From contig JAQISU010000166.1 in the NCBI GenBank assembly GCA_029339505.1, positions 2,473,001-2,537,000 of the forward strand: DNA of 64,000 bases, given 5' to 3'. Shown piece after piece: positions 1-12,742 of this stretch. The DNA is from Unio delphinus. Taxonomy: Eukaryota > Mollusca > Bivalvia > Unionida > Unionidae. The notes under the pieces are model-generated. The model worked only from the letters and a program-made list of their open reading frames with translations. It ran no database searches and was not told where the DNA came from. The position numbers were made by a program, and so were the translations under genes. Each line of letters opens with the position of its first letter. Positions within the stretch are counted from its first letter, which is position 1.

Positions 1-2490
1 GCCATATAGTTATAATCAATGTAAGTATCACTTTTCAGACAGTCATATAGTTATAATCAATATAAGTATCACAACTCAGACAGTCATATAGTTATAATCA
101 ACATAAGTATCACTCCTCAGACCATCATATAGTTATAATCAACATAAATATCACTTTTCAGACAGTCATATAGTTATAATCAACATAAGTATCACTCCTC
201 AGACCGTCATATAGTTATAATCAACATAAGTATCACTTTTCAGACAGTCATATAGTTATAATCAACATAAGTATCACACCTCAGACAGTCATATCGTTAT
301 AATCAACATAAGTATCACTCCTCAGATAGTCATATAGTTATAATCAACATAAGTATCACTCCTCAGACCGTCATATAGTTATAATCAACATAAGTATCAC
401 TCCTCAGATAGTCATATAGTTATAATCAATGTAAGTATCACTCCTCAGACCGTCATATAGTTATAATCAACATAAGTATCACACCTCAGACAGTCATATA
501 GTTATAATCAATGTAAGTATCACTCCTCAGACCGTCATATAGTTATAATCAACATAAGTATCACACCTCAGACAGTCATATCGTTATAATCAACATAAGT
601 ATCACTCCTCAGACAGTCATATAGTTATAATCAACATAAGTATCACTCCTCAGACCATCATATAGTTATAATTAATATAAGTATCACAACTCAGACAGTC
701 ATATAGTTATAATCAACATAAGTATCACTCCTCAGACAGCCATATAGTTATAATCAATGTAAGTATCACTTTTCAGACAGTCATATAGTTATAATCAATA
801 TAAGTATCACAACTCAGACAGTCATATAGTTATAATCAACATAAGTATCACTCCTCAGACCATCATATAGTTATAATCAACATAAATATCACTTTTCAGA
901 CAGTCATATAGTTATAATCAACATAAGTATCACTCCTCAGACCGTCATATAGTTATAATCAACATAAGTATCACTTTTCAGACAGTCATATAGTTATAAT
1001 CAACATAAGTATCACACCTCAGACAGTCATATAGTTATAATCAACATAAGTATCACTTTTCAGACAGTCATATAGTTATAATCAACATAAGTATCACACC
1101 TCAGACAGTCATATCGTTATAATCAACATAAGTATCACACCTCAGACCGTCATATAGTTATAATCAACATAAGTATCACTTTTCAGACCGTCATATAGTT
1201 ATAATCAACATAAGTATCACTTTTCAGACAGTCATATAGTTATAATCAACATAAGTATCACACCTCAGACAGTCATATCGTTATAATCAACATAAGTATC
1301 ACTCCTCAGACCGTCATATAGTTATAATCAACATAAGTATCACTTTTCAGACAGTCATATAGTTATAATCAACATAAGTATCACACCTCAGACAGTCATA
1401 TCGTTATAATCAACATAAGTATCACTCCTCAGACCGTCATATAGTTATAATCAACATAAGTATCACTTTTCAGACAGTCATATAGTTATAATCAACATAA
1501 GTATCACTTTTCAGACAGTCATATAGTTATAATCAACATAAGTATCACACCTCAGACAGTCATATCGTTATAATCAACATAAGTATCACACCTCAGACAG
1601 TCATATCGTTATAATCAACATAAGTATCACTTTTCAGACAGTCATATCGTTATAATCAACATAAGTATCACACCTCAGACAGTCATATAGTTATAATCAA
1701 TATAAGTATCACTCCTCAGACAGTCATATAGTTATAATCAACATAAGTATCACTTTTCAGACAGTCATATCGTTATAATCAACATAAGTATCACACCTCA
1801 GACAGTCATATCGTTATAATCAACATAAGTATCACTCCTCAGACAGTCATATAGTTATAATCAACATAAGTATCACTCCTCAGACAGTCATATAGTTATA
1901 ATCAACATAAGTATCACTTTTCAGACAGTCATATAGTTATAATCAATGTAAGTATCACTTTTCAGACAGTCATATCGTTATAATCAACATAAGTATCACT
2001 CCTCAGACCGTCATATCGTTATAATCAACATAAGTATCACACCTCAGACAGTCATATCGTTATAATCAACATAAGTATCACTTTTCAGACAGTCATATCG
2101 TTATAATCAACATAAGTATCACTTTTCAGACAGTCATATCGTTATAATCAACATAAGTATCACACCTCAGACAGTCATATCGTTATAATCAACATAAGTA
2201 TCACACCTCAGACAGTCATATCGTTATAATCAACATAAGTATCACACCTCAGACAGTCATATCGTTATAATCAACATAAGTATCACTTTTCAGACAGTCA
2301 TATAGTTATAATCAATGTAAGTATCACTTTTCAGACAGTCATATAGTTATAATCAACATAAGTATCACTCCTCAGACCGTCATATAGTTATAATCAACAT
2401 AAGTATCACTTTTCAGACAGTCATATAGTTATAATCAACATAAGTATCACACCTCAGACAGTCATATCGTTATAATCAACATAAGTAAGC
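1..2490. repeat. 41-bp satellite array, about 60 copies, with 18-unit higher-order repeat
   Basis: About 60 head-to-tail copies of a 41-bp unit (core catatagttataatc, then aagtatcac and cagac). Units differ at a few diagnostic sites: acatag/atgtaa, ctttt/ctcct/cacct, and catatag/catatcg. The block starting at position 1 recurs at 739, an offset of 738 bp, which is exactly 18 units; the rare variants (aactcag, accatcatat, aacataaatatc) recur in the same order. The match breaks down after about 1030. The array runs off the left edge of the window. It is non-coding in all frames. Confidence 0.97.
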
Positions 2491-3372
2491 TCTTGGACAG
2501 TGACATAGTCATAATCAACAACATATGTATCACTCTTATGACAGTGACATAGTCATAACAAACAACATAGTTATCACTTTTCTGCCAGTGACATAGCCAT
2601 AATTAGTGACTAAAATATCACTCCTCTGTCAGTGATATAGTCATAACAAACAGCATAGATATAGCTCCTCTGACAGTGACATAACCATAATTACTGACTA
2701 AAATATCACTCCCCTGGCAGTGACTTGAAAATAATCAAGAACATAGGTATCACTCCTCTGACAGTAACATGGTCATAATCAAGAACATATGTATCACTTC
2801 TCTGATAGTGACATGGTCATAATCAATAATATAGGTATCACTCCTCTCACAGTGACAAGGTCATGATTAACAACATAGATATCACTCCTCACTGTGACAC
2901 TGTCATAATTGCTGACATAGGTATATCTCCTCACAGTGACATTGTCATAATTGCTGACATAGGTATCATTCCTCACAGTGACACTGTCATAATTGCTGAC
3001 ATAGGTATATCTCCTCACAGTGACATTGTTATAATTGCTGACATAGGTATCACTCCTCACAGTGACATTGTCATAATTGCTGACATAGGTATCACTCCTC
3101 ACAGTGACATTGTCATAATTGCTGACATAGGTATCACTCCTCACAGTGACATTGTCATAATTGCTGACATAGGTATCACTCCTCACAGTGACATTGTCAT
3201 AATTGCTGACATAGGTATCACTCCTCACAGTGACATTGTCATAATTGCTGACTTAGGTATCACTCCTCACAGTGACATTGTCATAATTGCTGACATAGGT
3301 ATAACTCCTCACAGTGACATTGTCATAATTGCTGACATAGGTATCATTCCTCACAATGACACTGACAGAAAC
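2491..3372. repeat. Diverged 41/42-bp array continuing the left satellite
   Basis: From 2491 to about 2860 the units are heavily diverged relatives of the neighbouring 41-bp satellite (tgacatagtcataa, tatcactcctctg). From about 2860 to 3372 they become regular copies of a 42-bp unit with the core attgctgacatagg and acagtgacattg. Because 42 is divisible by three, both strands carry long open frames with a 14-residue period. These are read-through of the repeat: there is no splice context and the codon pattern does not differ from the DNA repeat. Confidence 0.93.
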
Positions 3373-3389
3373 TTTTTTTCTTTCTCCAA

Positions 3390-3630
3390 ATAATATGTTG
3401 TAGGGCTTATTGCTATTATTCAGCACATGATAGGCTATACATGGAGGCCAGTATTATTGATAGAGGAAGAAAACCTCCCGAAAAAAACACCGACCCACGT
3501 AAAGCTATTAGCAAGCTTTCTCACATACCCACATTGGCCGAATCTGAGACTTGAACCCATGCAGACAGAGGTGAGATGGCAGAGATCTGTAATGGAGAGC
3601 ACTTTAGACTACTCTGCCTCTGAGGGCCTC
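3390..3630 (-). mobile_element. tRNA-derived SINE, family 1 (copy A)
   Basis: On the minus strand the right end reads as a tRNA-like head: an A-box-like stretch near 3600-3620 and a B-box-like ggttcaagtctc near 3545-3557. A body and tail follow that match the copies at 9322-9441, 14640-14862 and 46923-47135 (shared cagcacatgataggc, ggaggaagaa, gcagacagaggtgagat). It is a Pol III-type non-autonomous retroelement and is diverged from the other copies. The 116-codon plus-strand open frame across it is fortuitous. Confidence 0.75.
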
Positions 3631-3639
3631 TCCAAACAA

Positions 3640-3965
3640 TATGATATTTACAATTCAGGTTGTATGCTTACTCCCCACTTAATGTCACAAGTTTTATTCT
3701 TACCATTCAAGCTGTTTGCTTACTCCACATTAAACATCCCAATTTTTACATTTATGACTTGGTTTACTCCACAGTAAGTATCGCAATTTGTATATAGTAT
3801 TTACCATTCAAGCTGTTTTTTTTACTCCACATGCCACAATGTTTACATTTATCATTCAGGCTACGTGCTTACTCAATAGCACGTGTCACAAATCATTACA
3901 TTTATCATTCAGAATATGTGCTCTCTCCACTTTATTGTAAAAACCTTTACATTTACCATTTAAGG
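3640..3965. repeat. Degenerate minisatellite, roughly 60-bp period
   Basis: Four to five poorly conserved copies of a unit containing tttaccattcaagctg followed by gcttactccaca. The period varies and the copies have indels, which suggests an old array. Confidence 0.6.
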
Positions 3966-4059
3966 TACATACACAAATGAAAGTGTCACTAAGTTTTCAG
4001 TTTCTAGTGTAATGTCAACAATATTTTTTACATCAAAGGTAAATGTCACATATTCTTCC

Positions 4060-4930
4060 TTTTACTGGTAATACTACTTTCAGAGTCACCAGTACAAGTT
4101 ATACTGTGACATTTACCAGTCATACTGTGACATTTACCAGTCATACTGTGACATTTACCAGTCATACTGTGACATTTACCAGTATAAGTCATTAGTTACA
4201 GTCAGTACTAAAATATTTACCAGTACAAGTCATTAGTTTGACCTTTACCAATACAAGTCAGTACTGTGACATTTACTAGTCATACTGTGACAATTACCAG
4301 TACAAATAATACAATGACACTTACCAGTACAAGTTGTACTCTGACATTGACCAGTACAAGTCATACAATGACATTTATTAGTACAAGGTATACTGTGTAA
4401 CACAAGTACAAAATATAATGCAACAGTTGCCAGCACAGGTCAGTACTATGATTCTTACCAGTACAAGTCATACTCAGATATTTACCAGTACTGTAAAGTT
4501 AGTACTGTGACAATACTGGTACAAGTCATACTGTGACATTGACCAGTACAAGTCAGTACTGTGCAATTACCAGTACAAGTGAGTACTATGATATTTACCA
4601 GTACAAGTCATACCATGATATTTACCAGTACAAGTGAGTACTGTGACACTGACTGCTACAAGACATAGTGTCACTTACCAGTGCAAGATATATTGTGACA
4701 TTAATTACCAGCACATGTCAGTACTGTGACATTTACCAGTACAAGTCATACCATGATATTTGCCAGTACAAGTGAGTACTGTGATATTTACCTGTAAAAG
4801 TCAGTACTGTGACACCATTGAAAGTCATACTGTGACATTTATAATTACTAATATTAGTACTGTGACCCCAGTACAAGTTATAATGTGACATTTACCAGTA
4901 CAAGTCATACTGTGACATTTACCAGCAAAA
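4060..4930. repeat. Degenerate 21-27-bp minisatellite (ccagtacaagtcatactgtgacatt)
   Basis: About 30 irregular copies built from accagtacaagtcat and actgtgacattt, with local 21-bp runs (4100-4180) and longer variants. The tgtgacatt element resembles the cagtgacatt of the array at 2.9-3.4 kb, but homology is not established. The short minus-strand open frame at 4245-4436 (Cys/Thr-rich) is repeat read-through. Confidence 0.85.
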
Positions 4931-5054
4931 TAATTGCCAGTAAAATATTGCAAATGTCAGTAAGTATTATTTTTTAATATTACTGGCATTTATGACATTT
5001 GCTGCTCAGGAAAATAATGTGTGAATGGTCTCAGCTAAAAATTGACCAATTTAC

Positions 5055-5405
5055 CATATTCAGGTTCCTGTTCTAACTTGCACTCTCCATCAGTACCATC
5101 ATCTTTGGTCTTGTTAGGCTGCTCTGCTGGGGTTTGTTCCTCTGGTTCTGGGTCTACCTTCTCCATGGTATCAGGTTCCTGGGATTCTTGGGTGGAAATG
5201 GTGGTCAATGGTTCCTGTGAATTTTGGGTAGACATAGTGGTGACTGGTTCCTGGGATTCTTGGGTAGACACAGTGGTGACTGGTTCCTGGGATTCTGGGG
5301 TAGACACAGTGGTGACTGGTTCCTGGGATTCTTGGGTAGACACGGTGGTGACTGGTTCCTGGGATTCTTGAGTGGACATGGTTACCACAGGTACAACAGA
5401 TTCAT
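5055..5405 (-). CDS. Internal coding exon, Ser/Thr/Glu-rich with 12-residue repeats
   Basis: A 351-nt exon read on the minus strand. The acceptor lies just right of 5405 (a T-rich tract, then ttcag) and the donor at 5054-5049 is GTAAAT. Both junctions are phase 1, so the exon is symmetric and leaves the frame open if skipped. It encodes about 117 residues: a short lead-in, six copies of a 12-residue unit around STQESQEPVTT, then an acidic, Pro/Glu-rich tail (PEPEEQTPAEQP) containing one cysteine. No domain, signal peptide or membrane segment is visible, and the sequence looks intrinsically disordered. Reading on past the donor meets a stop after a few codons. The phase and composition match the exon at 39902-40523, which ends in a phase 1 donor, so this is probably the same gene, with further exons beyond the left edge. 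I do not recognise the family. An unspliced reading is possible but less likely. Confidence 0.6.
5171..5386 (-). repeat. Coding 36-bp minisatellite inside the exon
   Basis: Six tandem 36-bp units (plus-strand core gactggttcctgggattc, then gtagacac) lie within the exon at 5055-5405. The period is a multiple of three and the units differ mainly by amino-acid-conservative or silent changes (V/M/I, Q/P, E/N), so copy-number change would add or remove 12 residues without shifting the frame. Confidence 0.85.
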
Positions 5406-5754
5406 CTGAACCAAAAATATAATAATTTATCAAATTTCAATCCATTGGAACTCTGGAAAATTAATGGATTTGAGTCAGATAAAATATAATTTAATGTAAT
5501 GGGCTGTTATTGTGGATCTTAATAAATGGAAATTCCTTTCTTATATAAGTTTTTAAAATTAAAAGAATCATACTTAAACTGATAATTGCCTAACATTTTA
5601 CTAACAACATTAAAACAAGGATAAACAATGTTTGAAGTTCACAACTATGATTATAACTGAATCATTTCATATTATCAGTAATGTTGTTCATATTTGAAAC
5701 TCATTTACTTAAATTCAGTCAAAAAAATGAAGGCAATGGAAAGCCAAATTACAA

Positions 5755-7385
5755 TACTTGTCATAAAGCCATATTAATTTCAAAGCCCAATAACTGTCAT
5801 AAAGCCATATTCATTTCAAAGCCCAATAATTGTCAAGAAGACACAATAAATTCAAAGCTTAATAATTGTCAAAAAGCCATATTAATTTCAAAGCCCAATT
5901 ATTGTAATAAAGCCATATTAATGTGAAAGTCCAATAATTGTCATAAAGCAATATTAAGTTAAAATGCCTGATAATCTTTAAAAGACATTATTAATTTTAA
6001 ATGCCTAATAACGGACAAAAAGACCATATTAATTTTAAATGCCTAATAATCGGCAAAAAGACCATATTAATATCGATTGCTTAATTGGCAAAAAGGCCAT
6101 ATTAATATTGATTGCCTAATCGGCAAAAAGGCCATATTAATTTCAAATGCTTAATAATGGATAAAAAGGCCATATTAATTTCAAGTGCTAAATAATTGGC
6201 AAAAAGGCCATATTAATTTCAAGTGCTAAATAATTGGCAAAAAGGCCATATTAATTTCAAATGCTTAATAATGGATAAAAAGGCCATATTAATTTCAAGT
6301 GCTAAATAATCATCGAAAAGGCCATATTAATTTCAAATGCTAAATAATAATAATTTCTTTTGCCTAATAATTGGCAAAAAGGCCATATTAATTTCAAATG
6401 CTTAATAATTGGCAAAAAGGCTATATTAATTTCAAATGCTTAATAATTGGCAAAAAGGCCATATTAATTTCAAATGCTTAATAATTGGCAAAAAGGCCAT
6501 ATTAATTTCAAATGCCTAATAATTGGCAAAAAGACCATATTAATTTCAAATGCCTAATAATTGGCAAAAAGGCCATATTAGTTTCAAATGCTTAATAATT
6601 GGCAAAAAGGTCATTAATTTCAATTGCCTAATAATTGGTAAAAAGGCCATATTAATTTCAAATGCCTAATAATTGGCAAAAAGACCATATTAATTTCAAA
6701 TGCCTAATAATTGGCAAAAAGGCCATATTAATTTCAAATGCCTAATAATTGGCAAAAAGACCATATTAATTTCAAATGCCTAATAATTGGCAAAAAGGCC
6801 ATATTAATTTCAAATGCCTAATAATTGGCAAAAAGGTCACATTAATTTCAAATGCTTAATAATTGGCAAAAAGGTCATTAATTTAAATTGCCTAATAATT
6901 GGCAAAAAGGCCATATTAATTTCAAATGCCTAATAATTGGAAAAAAGATCATATTAATTTCAAATGCATAATAATTGGCAAAAAGGCCATATTAATTTCA
7001 AATGCCTATTAATTTTAAAAAGGCCCCATACTAATTTCAATGCCTAATAATTGGCAAAAAGGTCATATTAATTTTAAATGCCTAATAACTGGCAAAAAGG
7101 CCATATTAATTTCAATTATCTAATAATCAATAAAAATGCCATATTAATTTAAATTACCTAATAATTGGCAAAAATGCTATATTCATTTTAAATGCCTAAT
7201 AATTGGCAAAAAGGCTATATTGATTTTAAATGCCTAATAATTGGCAAAAAGGCTATATTAATTTTAAATGCCTAATAATTGGCAAAAAGGCTATATTAAT
7301 TCTAAATGCCTAATAATTGGCAAAAAGGCTATATTAATTTTAAATGCCTAATAATCAATGAAAAGCCCATACTAATTTCAAATGC
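5755..7385. repeat. 38-bp minisatellite array, about 43 copies
   Basis: Units with the core aattggcaaaaaggccat followed by attaatttcaaatgcct. The central part (6360-6800) is the most homogeneous, and both ends are more diverged, as expected for an array that homogenises from the middle. A precursor form (tgtcataaagccatatt) starts near 5755. No coding potential. Confidence 0.95.
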
Positions 7386-9321
7386 TTAAAATGACACTAT
7401 GTAACCTTGCTAACTTATACTTCTTGATATGTTTTATACTTCTATCCATTAACTCGAATATTATAGAAAATTGTCTGTGTGATCATTGATTTATTAAATG
7501 TTCAATAAATTGCTTCTGATAAAAAAGTGAGTTAAAGTGTTATGACTGTGTGGTCTTAATCTAAGTAGGAGAAAAGAGTGAAAACCAACATGTTAGGTAA
7601 AATTCAACAAATAATTTATTTCCCTAGAATACAAAGTAATACTTTAAAAAGAATTAATAATTTATTGTGATAATTTATTGTGAATTAAATCTAAATTAGT
7701 TCTAACTGTTTTATCACAAGTCCTAATGTATACAGTTCCAATTGATTTTCAGTGGTACATGTAATCCAAACAAGCTGCAAAATTTAATCTTGTGATGTCT
7801 CTGTAGTCTTGAATGTAGTAATGTACTAATTGCCTGGAGTGTGATGATGTACCAACAGTTTTTTTCTTATATCACAATACTATAATCCCAAAATGTTCTT
7901 GTCTGATTTCGCTATAATTCTAAATTAAAGTTTCTGTCCAAGATTATTATTGATGAGCTATTTGAATTTTCAGTGAATAATAATTTGAATAATTAATTCC
8001 ACCCAAATGAAAAACTGAACACAACAATACCATTGATTCTGCTTCAAGATGTTGAGGCAAAAATTAATAATTACACTGTATAAAAAAGAACCAGGATGAG
8101 AGGTTAAAAGATCATTTCTAGAACATTCTAAGTTGTCAAAAGATAAGGTCTATTACTAAAATTATAATAAAGAATACAGGAAACATCAAATACAGCAGTT
8201 ATTCCTTAAGGTAACTGCAATGTATGATACTCAGATTACAATAAACATGTTTACCTCGATTGATAATGATCCTAATACTTAATCTATGCTCACAGAGAAA
8301 TATTTGTTAACATGACAAGGTCTAGTACCAAATATCAAATGTATATAACATTTAATCATTAAGAAAAGCCACAAATAGGTAATACAAATTAAATATACAT
8401 AACAAAAAAAAATTATAAATTTTTACCTCTATGATACAGTACCCAATTTCAAATAATTTGTATTTTCATACAAATTTGCACAGTCCCTTAACTTTGTCAA
8501 GCAAAAATATCAATACGAATGTACATATAAACCCTCTTAGAAATCACAATATGAATGTACATATACATTCTTAGAAATTGCAATAAGAATGTATGTATAG
8601 GCTATCTTACAAATTGCTATATAAATGTACATATAAACCTTTACAATAGGAATCTACATATCAACCCTCTTCCAAGAAAAGTAGCAGCATACGGTATTCC
8701 TTTCACAGTCATAACAGATATGGCCAGGCAGAGAAATACACTCAGGCACATTTTTCAAACACATCCTGCTTGTGTAATCTGAACACTGACCAGATATTGA
8801 TCAGTAGTTTAAAAAAGTGCTTTCTTTTATGACATGTCAAAATAAATTACAATACCAAATGATATCAAAATATGTTAAGAAAGCACATGATTTTATACCA
8901 AGAGTGGAATGATTTATTGATTAACTTCAGTATATATGATAAATAGTTAAAGCTGGTAGCAGGTCAGCGTGAATGTTTGCAAAGTAACTATTTAGTTTAG
9001 ATTCAATAAATAGGACTGAGAAAAAACTGGTACAATAATGGTTCACTACTCCTTATCTTAACTGTTATTTGCAATCACTGGAACTTTTCAACATGTTATA
9101 TCTGTATTTCATATCCGTCTGTCTTTAACAGCCTGTACAGTTCAGTATTTTGATATAGTTGATCTGTATGTCTGTGGTTCCAGGTTTCATTGATCATCAG
9201 TCAAAATCTGGATACACAGACATTTTGGCCAATTAGGTTTCTAATCTTTTTCCCTTATTTTGAAAGCAGCTATATTAAAATTTGGACTAGTGACATTTCA
9301 TTTCATACTATGAATTCATAT
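7386..9321. other. AT-rich non-coding stretch, no gene seen
   Basis: No convincing exon, RNA gene or transposon end was found. The only structure noted is a small degenerate 36-bp repeat near 8517-8670. Confidence 0.6.
8517..8670. repeat. Short degenerate 36-bp repeat, about 4 copies
   Basis: Copies of gaatgtacatataaaccct followed by ttagaaat recur at about 36-50-bp spacing, with substitutions and indels. Confidence 0.65.
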
Positions 9322-9441
9322 GTGCCAATATTTCTCTCATAGCCACATTGGCCAAGGCAAGACTTGAACTCACATGGACAGAGGTGAAATATCAGTGATC
9401 TGTTCAGCGAGCACCTTAGACCACTAAGCCATTATGGCCCC
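9322..9441 (-). mobile_element. tRNA-derived SINE, family 1 (copy B, truncated tail)
   Basis: The minus strand begins ggggccataatggcttag, with an A-box-like region, then a B-box-like gagttcaagtcttg and the family marker ccacattggcc. The 3' body seen in the other copies is mostly absent. It directly abuts the 58-bp array that starts at 9442. Confidence 0.7.
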
Positions 9442-9640
9442 AGTTAAAATGGAAACTTACATTCCCTATTACTCGAAACAAACAAGCCATCAGAACCCAA
9501 GTTAAAATGGATACTTACATTCCCTATTACTGGAAACAGACAAGCCATTAGGACCTAAGTTAAAATGGACACTTACTTTCCCTATTACTGGAAGAAAACA
9601 AGCCATTAGGATCCAAGTTAAAATGGACATTTATGTTCTC
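9442..9640. repeat. 58-bp minisatellite, left part (about 3.5 copies)
   Basis: Units with the core agttaaaatggacacttac, attccctattactg and aaacagacaagcc. This is the same repeat as 10441-11215, separated from it by about 790 bp of unrelated sequence. Confidence 0.92.
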
Positions 9641-9644
9641 TATG

Positions 9645-10440
9645 TTATGTGCTTAGGCTCGAATAAACAGTAACATAGAAAGAGTGAAAATAGCAAGCTT
9701 GTAAAAACTTAATAAACAATTTATTGAGCACAAATATTTTCCACAAAAGAAAAATAAACTTACGGTTTTAAGAATCAATTCAAAATTTAATCCAAAAATA
9801 ATTCAAAATATAATCCAATAGAGAAATTGCAAAAGTCCTGGTAATAACATGTCCAAATAATTCCCAGTTCGAATCTTAGTGAAGCATCCAAGATGGAAGA
9901 CGATGTCGCGTGATGAAGTCAGTTCTTGGTAATGAAATTCAATGAGCACAATTATTTTTCCAGATAAATAACAAAATAAATCCTCTTAATCCAAACGAAT
10001 TGAAATAATTTCCAATACAAGGTAATTTAAAATAACTCAAAACAACACACAACTTAGTATTCTAACAGCCCAACTTCTACTAAATAGTTTGCTCCAAAAC
10101 ATAATTAATATACCTGTTTTTATGTAAACAAGAAAGGGGTCACATGATCTTCTAGAATCATTTAAAACAAATTTACGTTAAAAAAATCTTGTACACACCG
10201 TATAACCCAACTAAAAATAGATGTTTATAACAAAGCTCCATAATGTCCTTGGAATCAACCAATCATTTTAAAAGCTTGTTTACAACTCCGAAGCCAGGTC
10301 AGAAATGAGGTCAACACCTGGTGTTTATTTGTAAAGTACAGGTTATCTCCCAATGAATGAATCTTAAACTTAAATGTCAAATTTGAATCTGACAAACAAA
10401 CAATTAAAATAAAAAATAAATGACCCAAATCAAATATATG
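9645..10440. mobile_element. Unclassified insertion of about 790 bp within the 58-bp array
   Basis: The 58-bp array is interrupted here and resumes in register at 10441. The left junction reads ctat then gttatgtgc; the right junction reads atatgtaac then acctat. The ends are weakly inverted (GTTATGTG against GTTACATA), and a ctat target repeat is possible. The interior is AT-rich with no coding frame. It could be a non-autonomous element or simply an indel; the family was not recognised. Confidence 0.4.
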
Positions 10441-11215
10441 TAACACCTATTACTGTAAACAGACAAGCTATTAGGAACCAAGTTAAAATGGACACTTACA
10501 TTCCCTATTAATGTACTGGAAACAGACAAGCCATTAAGACCCATGTTAAAATGGACACTTACATTCCCTATTACTGTAAACAGACAAACCATTAGGACCT
10601 AAGTTAAAATGGACACTTACATTCCCTATTACTGGAAACAGACAAACCATTAGGACCCAAGTTAAAATGGACACTTACATTCCCTATTACTGTAAACAGA
10701 CAAGCCATTAGGACCCAAGTTAAAATGGACACTTACATTCCCTATTACTGGAAACAGACAAACCATTAGGACCCAAGTTAAAATGGACACTTACATTCCC
10801 TATTAATGTACTGGAAACAGACAAGCCATTAAGACCCATGTTAAAATGGACACTTACATTCCTTATTACTGGAAATAGACAAGCCATTAGGACCCAAGTT
10901 AAAATGGACACTTACATTCCCTATTACTGTAAACAGACAAACCATTAGGACCCAAGTTAAAATGGACACTTACATTCCCTGTAACTGGAAACAGACAAGT
11001 ATTAGGACCCAAGTTAAAATGGAAACTTACATTCCCTATAACTGGAAACAGAGCCATTAGGGTTACATTCCCTATTACTGTAACAGACAAGCCATTAGGA
11101 CCTAAGTTAAAATGGACACTTACATTCCCTGGAGTATTACTGTAAACAGACAAACCATTAGGACCCAAGTTAAAATGAACACTTACATTCCCTATTACTG
11201 GGAAAAGACAAGTAT
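10441..11215. repeat. 58-bp minisatellite, right part (about 13 copies)
   Basis: Continues the array at 9442-9640. One unit variant (attaatgtactgg) occurs twice, near 10508 and 10802, indicating a local multi-unit duplication. The minus-strand open frames at 10404-11168 are read-through of this repeat. Confidence 0.95.
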
Positions 11216-11509
11216 TGAGATAAGAATGAAATATTGTCCAACTATTATTGCTCTGCTATCATTTATACAGTAGTTGCTGTGCACAGAGTTATTCTGCATT
11301 TCTGTTACGTACTCTATTTCCTCCTGATAAGACCTTTGACCAGCCAAATAAATTTGTTAAAAAACATGGGTTGAGCTTGATTATCAGAACAAAGATGTCC
11401 TGAGTAAATATTTGTCAAAACTTTATTAAAATGGCAAGTGGAATCATCAAGAATGGTGTTATTATTCAATAACTACTGTAAATATTTAAATCAACCTATG
11501 TTTAAAGAT

Positions 11510-11510
11510 T

Positions 11511-11563
<53 letters not shown>

Positions 11564-11600
11564 TAATAATAATAATAATAATGTTAAAAATATAATAATA

Positions 11601-11664
<64 letters not shown>

Positions 11665-11858
11665 GGACTTTGTATAGCACCTAATCTGAAGAAGCTCTAT
11701 GAGTTTTACAACTGTAGACAACACCTAAAACATACAAAACCATATATAATATATTACAAAAAACAAACACCATCAAATTAGAAAACATAAAGTGTGCTGA
11801 GAATAGTTAAGGTAGTAAACATTATTAGATTTTTAAGGCATGTTGGCTCAGAAGAAAA
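11510..11858 (-). mobile_element. CR1/L2-like LINE 3' end with (AAT)n tail
   Basis: The minus strand carries the 3' terminal hallmark of the LINE copies at 15880-16062 and 52641-53631 (gattaggtgctatacaaagt), followed by an ATT microsatellite, here an AAT run at 11516-11664. The upstream 3' UTR (taatgttt, taccttaa) also matches the minus-strand copy at 24713-25010. Only the 3' part is present, which is the usual 5'-truncated state. Confidence 0.75.
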
Positions 11859-11859
11859 C

Positions 11860-12375
11860 TGCCATAGCTTCAATATCAAAGTACAGATCAGAATATAAAC
11901 TGCCATAGCTTCAAGATCAAAGTACAGATCAGAATATAAACTGCCATAGCTTCAAGATCAAAGTACAGATCAAAATATAAACTGCCATAGCTTCAAGATC
12001 AAAGTACTGATCAGAATATAAACTGCCATAGCTTCAATATCAAAGTACAGATCAGAATATAAACTGCCATAGCTTCAAGATCAAAGTACAGATCAGAATA
12101 TAAACTGCCATAGCTTCAAGATCAAAGTACAGATCAGAATATAAACTGCCATAGCTTCAAGATCAAAGTACAGATCAGAATATAAACTGCCATAGCTTCA
12201 AGATCAAAGTACAGATCAGAATATAAACTGCCATAGCTTCAAGATCAAAGTACAGATCAAAATATAAACTGCCATAGCTTCAAGATCAAAGTACAGATCA
12301 GAATATAAACTGCCATAGCTTCAAGATCAAAGTACAGATCAGAATATAAACTGCCATAGCTTCAAGATCAAAGTA
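11860..12375. repeat. 41-bp minisatellite, about 12.5 copies
   Basis: Highly homogeneous units: gccatagcttcaagatcaa, agtacagatcagaatataaact. Rare variants are caatatc for caagatc and caaaat for cagaat. It directly follows the LINE tail region, so the repeat may have grown from its flank. Confidence 0.95.
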
Positions 12376-12608
12376 ATCATAATCATAATCAATACCAAGA
12401 GCCATCAACAAATTATGTAATTCTAATTACAAATGTTTAAGTCTTTCTTCACATGGTCTTTTAAAAACATATTATGATTAAAAATCCATAAAAATAATGA
12501 GATGAAATAAATAAGGTATTACTTTTGATCAGCTCTTTCTATTCAAATGATTGTACATGTATTTACCTCAATGAAGCCGAGACATGATATCAAGAGAAGT
12601 AACCAACT

Positions 12609-12742
12609 AATAATTTCTGCTCATGATTTGAATGAGTTATATCCCATGATACAGCAAAGCTGGCCTTGCAATATATATATATATTGCAAGGCCAGCTTTG
12701 CTGTATCATGGGATATAACTCATTCAAATCATGAGCAGAAAT

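Noticed and set aside
2794..3393. Open frames of 144 and 176 codons on both strands
   Set aside because: They follow the 42-bp repeat with a 14-residue period; no splice sites, and the opposite strand is equally open.
3545..3557. Functional tRNA gene in the SINE heads
   Set aside because: Only A- and B-box-like motifs remain; no cloverleaf with a paired acceptor stem could be drawn.
5224..5409. Plus-strand frames over the Ser/Thr/Glu exon
   Set aside because: Shadows of the 36-bp coding repeat; splice sites and composition favour the minus strand.
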